64,000 bases of DNA from Symbiodinium natans (taxonomy: Eukaryota; Sar; Dinophyceae; Suessiales; Symbiodiniaceae), in NCBI GenBank assembly GCA_905221605.1, contig CAJNDS010000673.1:1-64000 (forward strand), given 5' to 3'. The position numbers and the translations under genes are program-made. How positions within the stretch are numbered: position 1 is the stretch's first letter; every line of letters begins with the position of its first letter. The notes beneath the pieces were generated by a model. It was not told the origin of the DNA, searched no databases, and was given only the letters and a program-made list of their open reading frames with translations. This document shows, piece after piece, positions 57,020 to 64,000 of this stretch.

Positions 57020-59008
57020 ATGCCTCCCCATGGCCTGACGCCCATCCCCGCCAGGCCTGTGCCCGCTGTCCAAGCTCGCAAGGAAAGTCGGCCTCTCGCT
57101 TTGGACAAAGACGGCTCTCAGCAGCTGGAACCACCAAAAGCCAAGCCTCGAGGGCCTAGCGAGCCCAGCGGCACCCGCGATCCCAGCGCCCCAGCCTGCG
57201 CACCCATCATGCAGAGCAACACAGTCTCGGTCTGTGATCTCATGTGGCGCGCACTTGCAGCGGGACATCACTTTGGTAAGAATGTCAAACCTCGGCCCTA
57301 CATGAACCTGCGTGACTCGCAACACCTCACAACACACTGCCAGCAGCTTCGGGCATATAGGGCCTATGAGGTGTTTTTGAACGGCGTACCGAACCAGCTG
57401 CAAGACTCGGATATGCTGATCGGAATCGCTGACACGCTACTGCGTCTGCCTGAAACGTTTCCGGCAGCGTATTTGAAGGTTTATGACCCTATCATCACGC
57501 AGTGCCTTAGATTGTCGGGGGCATTGCAGCATGTCGACCTTGCTGAAATGTTGGATTGCCCGGTCCCGCAGCTGGACAAAGCAAGGCTTTCGGAGTCCCT
57601 GGTGGGGTATGGCTTTCTTACCACAGCGCAGTACATCGCGGATCTTTTCTCTGCGGTGTCGGACTTGCCGCGTGTCATCAATGCCAGTTTTCCTGCAATG
57701 CTCAGCTACGCTGACCCAGATTATTGGCTGGGTGCACTTCTGCTCGCATTCGAGTCCCACCAAAAAGGTCCCCTGGAGTGTACGGCAGGGCTGCCCATTG
57801 TTCTTGGTTTTCCTGAATCTGACAATAAAATTACTGACCTGCAGATCAATGTGCCGCCTGCAGCCATGGTGGCCTTCTTGGCTGGCCGCGCTTATCGGTG
57901 TCCCAAGTGCCCTACTACCAAATATGTGATGGACGCGCACAGTGGACTGCCACAAGTCACTGGCCAAGCCTCCCAAGAAGCCTTGCAGGCATGGGCCGCA
58001 GCTGCTAAGCACACGGACGTGGACACGGCCAGGCTTGCCCAGCCCAGGCTGAATACGTTCCTAGGCATCACGCTGCAGGGCACAGAGACACTTGGGCAAA
58101 GGCACTATCAAGAATTTAGGCCGGACCTCCCCCCTGCCCATTTCCTTGACGCCATCCGGCTTGCTCTTGCGGCCTCGGTGGCCAACCAAAACATTGAACA
58201 TTTTTGGTCAGTTTTTAACTTGGAATGGCCTGACACTTCTCACAGAATGGCTGTTTTTCTACGGCGAGTGTTGCCCCTAGAGTGCTTGCTCTCCTCGCCC
58301 TGTGCTGCGCCTGTGGAAGCGAACACTGCAGCAACCTCGCCGGAGGTCGTCAGCATCTCTTCCGAAACTAACGAAGGCTCTCCCTGCCCGATGGATGACA
58401 TGTCGGACGCGGAGGACGAACCCGAGGCACAGGTGAATGATTGGCGCTTCTCGGAGCTGCGAACCACTGACCTTGCAGCTTTGCGAGAAGTGGATGTCTC
58501 CGCCCCTTTCCGGCTGCCAGTCATCTTTGATGCGCATTGGAAAGGGATCAGCACCACACCCACCAAGCATGGGCCCCAACGTCCCCAAAATGCGTGGTAT
58601 GACGCAGCCACTGCTCACTGGGCTGCCATTAAGGGGCTCATGCGAGCCAAACATCCAACCAAGCAGCGACTCAACAGCTTCTGGTTTAGGATGTACTGTC
58701 ATGGCACCCCCAAGGACCCTGATCCTTCGGCCCTGCGTGCTGCAGTTACCTCCTTCCCCTTTCAGTATAAGGACGAAGGTGTTGTGCAGTACAGGCAAAT
58801 CCAGGAAGCTGTCCGGGTGATGTGGCTCGCGGCCCAAACCTCAATGACAAGATACATGCGTATCCCCATTCCGGACGGCATCCCTGAGTGGGGGGTTGAT
58901 GAGCAAGAGCTGCCTCCAATGCAGGTCATGCCCAGCCGTACGCGTTCCCATACCACCTCAGCTGGCCATCGCTCCCGGCGTCCGGACTGGGATGGCTCCT
59001 GGCAATAG
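57020..59008 (+). CDS. Unknown ORF chain, part 6 (662 aa)
   Basis: Not recognised. The frame is open further upstream (SPDGIRTVEASQPP), consistent with continuation of the linker. The first ~70 residues are Pro/Ser-rich. About 70-420 is a largely helical domain (LMWRALAAGHHFGKNV, YEVFLNGVPNQLQDSDML, MLDCPVPQLDKARLSESL) with one CPKC pair (near 57,905). Then comes an acidic linker (DDMSDAEDEPEAQ) and a C-terminal domain with RLNSFWFRMYCHGTPKD. The basic tail ends RSRRPDWDGSWQ. It is the longest uninterrupted part of the chain and ends in TAG at 59,006-59,008. With parts 1-5 it would make about 2,400 residues. Confidence 0.55.
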   Translation: MPPHGLTPIPARPVPAVQARKESRPLALDKDGSQQLEPPKAKPRGPSEPSGTRDPSAPACAPIMQSNTVSVCDLMWRALAAGHHFGKNVKPRPYMNLRDSQHLTTHCQQLRAYRAYEVFLNGVPNQLQDSDMLIGIADTLLRLPETFPAAYLKVYDPIITQCLRLSGALQHVDLAEMLDCPVPQLDKARLSESLVGYGFLTTAQYIADLFSAVSDLPRVINASFPAMLSYADPDYWLGALLLAFESHQKGPLECTAGLPIVLGFPESDNKITDLQINVPPAAMVAFLAGRAYRCPKCPTTKYVMDAHSGLPQVTGQASQEALQAWAAAAKHTDVDTARLAQPRLNTFLGITLQGTETLGQRHYQEFRPDLPPAHFLDAIRLALAASVANQNIEHFWSVFNLEWPDTSHRMAVFLRRVLPLECLLSSPCAAPVEANTAATSPEVVSISSETNEGSPCPMDDMSDAEDEPEAQVNDWRFSELRTTDLAALREVDVSAPFRLPVIFDAHWKGISTTPTKHGPQRPQNAWYDAATAHWAAIKGLMRAKHPTKQRLNSFWFRMYCHGTPKDPDPSALRAAVTSFPFQYKDEGVVQYRQIQEAVRVMWLAAQTSMTRYMRIPIPDGIPEWGVDEQELPPMQVMPSRTRSHTTSAGHRSRRPDWDGSWQ

Positions 59009-61380
59009 ACAGCAAACTGTCATCTGAGGGCTCCTACTGACGCCATGCGAACGCGCCATTGAGTCCTTTCATGGCATGCTGCCTAGCGTGATGTGAGCCC
59101 TCACATCTCCTCGCCGATACATGCCGCAAGACTACCCCGGATATCCTTGGTTTGGCAACCCTCTCGTGGTCTATGCCACGGATTGGATCGTGCTTGTCTT
59201 TTGTGTGCTTACAGCTTGCAGCTGTGAACACCCTTCTGGGTCGGCCTCGCGGTGTGCCTGTGGGAACGGGGGGCCTTTCTTTCGTGGTTGCTCCACTGGC
59301 CATCTGCCACGGACTACCCTGGACCGGTCCTGCCTGGATGTTCCAGCTTTGTCATCGGTAAAACGGCCAATCTTCCTTTCCTCTGCCCCCTCTAGGTGGG
59401 CAAGTTGCCTGCTTCTATGTGCTACGACCGTGTGTGAACCCCCTCGGACTTGAGTGTTGACCATCTCTCGTCTGGACGGTGACACCCCCTTGTCGTACAA
59501 CGGCGTCATGCCAATTGGGAGAGACCAGCTAGGGGATGCTGCTTCTGGGTTGTGGACACTTCTACGCGGAGATCAGGTTTCCACTTCCCTGGCAATGTGC
59601 CATCGAGCACCTGTGGACAACCTGGCCTTCACGAGAGCCATTCTCGCCTGTGCTTGGGTTGCTGCGGGGTTCCCTGCCTGCTTGGGTGTATATCTCTGCT
59701 TGCGTCAAAGCAGCCATACATGACTACCTCCCCATCGGTAGGTGGCCAAGCGTGATGTGAGCCCTCACATCTCCTCGCCGACGTCTGTCGGTTTGGGCAT
59801 GGAGGGTCTGATTCTGGTTATTGAACCCTCAACCCTCACCGGCCAAGGAGATAGTTGCTTGGCCTTGAGTGCGAAGTTTCGACTGGGGGACTCTCCCGCT
59901 TCCTGCGGGGCAGGTGGGGTCCCCGCCTGCTTGGGTTTACCTGATGGCTCTGATTGGAACGAAGCAGTCAAGCCTGCTTTGGCCGTCGAGACAGTCAAAA
60001 GAACGTTGCGCCTTGTGCTCGGAGAGGCTCCACTGGCTGACCACCATGGAGTGCTCTGGGCTGGTCCTACCCTTTGTTCTTGCCGTTAAGTCCCCACTGG
60101 CTGACCACCATGGGGCAACTTTATACTTCGGATCAAGAAGGTTGACACCTGCAACGTCCCGTGCCAAGGCACGACTATGCCCCACCTGTGATGGCGGACT
60201 TGTGAACCTGCTCGTGAACGGCCTTGGCTGGTGCTGAATGTATTCGCATCGGTGGCTGCATGATGGTGGTTTTGTGAATCTGGCAACGTCGCATTTTGCG
60301 ACGCACCTGCGCACTCGGTGCTACATGTGTGCTCCCGGCCTCTTCGACGATTTCGAGCACTGAGTGCACAGGGTGACCTAGCAGTTCGGCGCGCTGGCTG
60401 TGGACACTTCTACGTGGAGATTATGCACCCGCTGACTTGGCAGGGAGCCATTCCCCACTTGTAGAACAACCTGGCCCTCTTGAGGCTCTTGAGGGTCACC
60501 CTCGTCTGAGCTTGGCCTGCGGCAGGGCAAGTGGGCTCCCCGCCCGCGTGGATGTTACCTTTGGACCAAAGTAGCAATACCATGGAGATCCTTGCACTTC
60601 GGCACCAACGTGATGTGAGCCCTCCCATCTCCTTACCGACGTACCTCGCGGGTTTGGGTTTGGAGGGACCTGATGCGTGCCGATGCGCAGGCCAGCGCCA
60701 AGGTTGCATGGCCTTGTGTGAGATGCCTGGACTGGGAGGTTCCTCGTTGTCATTATAAACCCTGTGGCGTTAAGGGTTTGGTAACTCGCGGTGGACTCTC
60801 CCCGTGGAATCGGTAGCTGCAGCTACTCTCGCCCCCCCTCTGGCCGTGCGCGGGCACCTCTCTGGGTGGGCACTTGTACGCCAGGTTGACTGGAGAACCC
60901 TGTGCTCGGAGCTACTCCACTGGCTGACCACCATGGAGTGCCCTGGGCCGGTCCCGGGCGCGGACACCTCTCTGGGTGGGCACTTGTACGCCAAGGTGAA
61001 TGGAGCACCCAAAACTCGGAGCTACTCCACTGGCTGACCACCATGGAGTGCCCTGGGCCGGTCTTGCCTTGATTGTTCTTGCTGTTAAGTCCCCACTGGC
61101 TGACCACCATGGGGCATATGCACATCTTTCATCCCCCCTAGGGAGTCTGACTTGCAACATCCTTTCGCCATTGAGTGTCGGTTGTCTGTCCTTGACAACG
61201 AGTACGTGATCCGAACCTCTTCTGATGACCTCGGGTTGAATAACCGCTGTCGCACCAGTGGCTACATGATGGTGGTTTTGAGAATCTGGCAATGTCGCAA
61301 TTTGCGATTCCCCCACAAGCTCTGTGCTTCCTTGTGAACCGGGACTTCATTGACGACCTCGAGTACTGAGTCCGTGGGGT
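59009..61380. repeat. 3' region of short palindromic and tandem repeats
   Basis: No gene supported. It contains the palindrome GATGTGAGCCCTCACATC at 59,090-59,107 and 59,754-59,771, with a one-mismatch copy at 60,612-60,629; five copies of CCACTGGCTGACCACCATGG (near 60,030, 60,094, 60,917, 61,027, 61,093); a ~110-bp tandem duplication (about 60,848-60,956 and 60,957-61,066, sharing GGGTGGGCACTTGTACGCCA); and a pair CATGATGGTGGTTTTG about 1 kb apart (60,261 and 61,265). The arrangement looks like degenerate higher-order duplication. Confidence 0.7.
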
Positions 61381-62125
61381 ATCTAGTAGTTCAGCGCGAT
61401 TGCTCGCTTTGTTTCTTTGGTGTTTGTTTGCTTGGTGGTTGCTTGTTGTGTCTGGCGGATTGTGTGCGCTGACTTTGTTTCACCCTTTACGTCGAGCCCA
61501 ACAAGACCGGCCTACTGTGCTACTGATGTAGTAAAGAGGCGTCAGTCCAAAAAAAAAAAAAGCAGAAGTGGTTGTTGTACGCAGTAGAGGCAATTGCGTT
61601 AGAGTAGTAGTGGTGGCAGTGACAGCAGCAGTAGCAGCAGTGGAAGTGGCAGTAGTTGTGGAGGTCTGGTAGGTTTTTGTGGTTGCAGTGGTTGTTGTTG
61701 CAGTTGCAGTTGTAGTTGTCGTCATTGTTGTTGCAAAATTGGACGTTGTAATGTTAGGGTTTCAAAGTTTAGGGTTGAAAGTTCAGATTGGTTCTAGCTT
61801 TCGAATGAAAGATTTGCCCGTAAACCAAGCGGAAGAGTGCTGCGCACTTACATTTTGCCGTTAGGCAAAGAATCCATGTAAAGCCTTCTTACACTCACCG
61901 CCTTTCTTTGGGAAGGCGTGCAGTGGATATCCCAATTTCAGCTGGGCACATTGCCGGTCCATTATAGCCCATGCGCCGCATTGGACTTGAAATAGCCATT
62001 CCCGACCTTACACCAGAACGGACCCTGTAAGAGTCTTCGCTGCAATGTGTGAGACTGTTTCCAACATGCACGCAAATTCCATAAAGTCTTTGCACAGTAT
62101 CATCTTTCTAAAACTCTCACGCGTT
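61381..62125. other. Low-complexity spacer
   Basis: GTTT-rich stretch, an A13 run at about 61,549, and CAG/GTT/TTG trinucleotide-like DNA (61,600-61,735) followed by an isolated GTTTAGGG. A short minus-strand frame at 61,895-62,095 (YGICVHVGNSLTHC) could be a further exon of the adjacent gene but is unproven. Confidence 0.4.
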
Positions 62126-63057
62126 CTAGTGCCTTTCAAAGCCTTCCACGCCACAAGGAGCTGCCATCATGTCAGCAGCCATGGCTGAGGTCTTCATTGC
62201 TGCATTGAGCATCTCGCAACTTCGACTGCAGATTACTGAGGAAGCTTTGTTGTTCCAGAAATCACAATTCCTCGACTGCAGCAATATTTGGCACGGCTGG
62301 CTTAATGTTCTTCGAAGGGGAAAGTTTGCCAAGGTGCTGTGCGTTTTTTTTTGTGATGGTCCACGCTGGTTCTCTCGAGCTTCCACACAATGCAAAACAT
62401 GCGTTGAACAATGCCGTGCGAGCCCATTTTCAGGGTCCGAAGAATCGCGAAAAACATAGGATGCGTCAGAGTACCCCTCGTTGCAACCACTAGGAATCAC
62501 TAGTATTCAAAAAGAACAGACAACGGCCCGCTTGGCCCTGAACGGCAAGTTCGACTGACTTCAGCGTAGTCCGCAAGCAGCATGTCGATACCGATCCCTG
62601 TTTTTCCGGTCGGGAGAATCCGGTTCAGCTTTTGTGTCTCACGCCAGAACTTAGGCAGTTTTGAGTCCGGCAAGCAAGGCCAGAAATTGATCCCCAAACT
62701 AGGCCCGCTTGATTAGCATGTTGTGTTCTTCAGCACTTGGAGCTCAACATGGTTTGATTTTTTTCGTTTCATGTTTTGAGGCGGCTGTTGCAAGATGGGC
62801 AATGCGTTTGTTGGCCCCCGCATGGATGAGCAGTTGTTTGCCGCCAGGGAACTGTGCAGTCACTCTTCTTGTGGTTGCGTTTCACGTTGCACTCATGCCC
62901 AGTAATGTTGTGAAAGCCATGGAAACACACGCGTGCAAGAACAGTCGAGAACGGTTGTGCGATTTCACAAGGATTGAGGCTCTGAGCATGCCAAAACTCG
63001 CGTCTGAGATTTCCACAACTGCCTTTAGGCCATCCAAGATTGAGAAAGAAAAAGGCC
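62126..63057 (-). CDS. Unidentified minus-strand gene, three predicted exons (5' end unknown)
   Basis: Predicted exons are 62,886-63,057, 62,560-62,698 and 62,126-62,275. Each is bounded by AG before and GT after, except the last, which ends at TAG (62,126-62,128). Phases agree across both introns (2 nt + 1 nt, then phase 0), which would be unlikely by chance. Exon 1 reads FSFSILDGLKAVVEISDASF and then LFLHACVSMAFTTLLGM; exon 2 LGINFWPCLPDSKLPKFW and LADYAE; exon 3 CDFWNNKASSVICSRSC and MAADMMAAPCGVEG. The family is not recognised. Exon 1 begins within a codon, so earlier exons must lie beyond 63,057, perhaps at 63,150-63,260, where coding-like minus-strand sequence exists. Third positions are less G/C-biased than in the ORF chain. 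It is the most host-gene-like locus in the window. Confidence 0.5.
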
Positions 63058-64000
63058 CTGGAGTTCTTATGCGTGAGCATATAATTCGAAACATGAATTC
63101 ATAACGGTTATAATTATAAGATTTTCGCCTCCATGTTGCAATCTCGGCTCGCCCTCAAACGGAAATAGTTTCGGGGTATTCCTTGACCCACAAAACAAGA
63201 AATTCGGAAAGCTGTCTCGCGACACTACGATGGCATGCCTCAGTTTCACGCAAGGAGCAGGCCACTAGTTTTGGTAGTGTTTTACCTGGTTGTTGGCATT
63301 GACCTGTATTTTCATTGTCCTGTCTCGTATGCTTTGTCGGCCTCTCCAGTTTCAATTTTTTTTGAAGAGAGCCGGAGCTGATGGGCAACGACACAGGTTC
63401 GCCCTTGGCAGTGGAAAAGGCAGAAAGGGCAGGAAGGGCAGGGCCCTTTTTTGTTGTCCACTGTTCTTTTTCCTTTCTTGCGATTTGGTTTTTGGGACGG
63501 CGTATTTCCAAAAACAAAGGGACCTTTGGGAAAGGTTTGTTTCAAGAAGGGACGCAGTGCCTGCGATTTGGTTTTCGCGAAATGATTGGTTCTAGAATTA
63601 AGGGACACGGTCGCGGTGCTTGCGATTTGCAATTGGGGAGGGAGTTGCTTCAAAAACTCCAAGGGACATGGTGCGTACGATGTCTTTTTTGGGAAGGGAT
63701 TTGTTTCAACAATCCAAGCGACCTCTTATATCCAACAGGAGTGTTCTGGGCACTTGTCATTCTCCTCGCCTCTCTGGCTCTTTGTCCTTCTCGTTCCCAT
63801 TTGGAGTGGTGTGGGAAAGCGGAATGTCGCCTTAAGGTTTCGCCTAAATGAAAAACCCGAACATTTCCAGGTAAACACCGGCAAGGGGGGGTTTTTCAGC
63901 AGCAAGCACAAAACACTTGAGCCCTAAACCCTACTTAGCCCCGGAGTTTTCCTACACCTCCGAAAAATTACATGAAATATGGGTGGAAAAACAACGAAGG
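63058..64000. other. Right edge, no assigned gene
   Basis: May contain upstream exons of the minus-strand gene. A degenerate ~85-bp repeat is visible at 63,500-63,720 (AAGGGACA… and GGAAGGGATTTGTTTCAA variants). CCCTAAACCCTA (telomere-type complement) occurs near 63,922. Confidence 0.4.

Overview
The window is nuclear DNA of a dinoflagellate, most plausibly Suessiales/Symbiodiniaceae-like, although the species cannot be read from sequence. The pointers are interstitial TTTAGGG telomere-type repeats, short matches to the 3' end of the dinoflagellate spliced leader (…TTTGGCTCAAG), a gene whose best intron model needs a GC donor, dense satellites and foldback DNA, and Ty1/copia plus tyrosine-recombinase retroelements. 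Almost everything here is mobile or repetitive; very little looks like ordinary host gene.

Layout. 1-4,334 and 14,550-18,958 are two ~99.6% identical copies of a 4.3-kb segment, each carrying an intact 738-aa MULE-like transposase on the minus strand, a TTTAGGG tract, a (TGCG)n microsatellite and a perfect GC hairpin. Between them lie four satellites: a 39-bp minisatellite (4.5-7.5 kb), a degenerate AT-rich repeat (7.8-9.0 kb), a 28-bp minisatellite (9.35-9.9 kb) and eight ~565-610-bp satellite units (9.9-14.5 kb). 18,959-51,197 is a giant inverted-repeat (foldback) structure with a GGGAGAGTCCGCGGG hairpin at each end. Its left arm is 18,959-23,003; its right arm is 34,498-37,243 continued at 49,812-51,197. 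The loop carries a Crinkler-like gene (ubiquitin-like header, coiled coil, kinase; minus strand, three exons, 23.6-25.6 kb) and a complete DIRS/Ngaro-type tyrosine-recombinase retrotransposon (26,341-33,156) with diagnostic split direct repeats A1-B1-A2-B2. The right arm is interrupted by a 12.6-kb Ty1/copia element (37,244-49,811; TGTTA target duplication, near-identical LTRs, PBS, PPT). That element itself contains a 2.5-kb foreign insert beginning with a spliced-leader-like 9-mer and encoding an unrecognised 305-aa protein.

51.7-59.0 kb is a plus-strand chain of long, unrecognised ORFs. They read as one ~7.3-kb coding stretch broken by several frameshifts and one UGA. One part has a serine-hydrolase-like GFSAG motif and another a possible glycosyltransferase-like DHD motif. 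It is followed by 2.3 kb of short palindromic and tandem repeats. 62.1-63.1 kb holds three phase-consistent exons of an unidentified minus-strand gene. No rRNA, tRNA or CRISPR was recognised.

Nesting gives a relative history: the foldback came first, then the copia element landed in its right arm; the DIRS-like element lies in its loop; and the processed-transcript-like sequence came inside the copia element, at the start of its 3' LTR. The MULE segment duplication is recent, as shown by about 18 differences in 4.3 kb.
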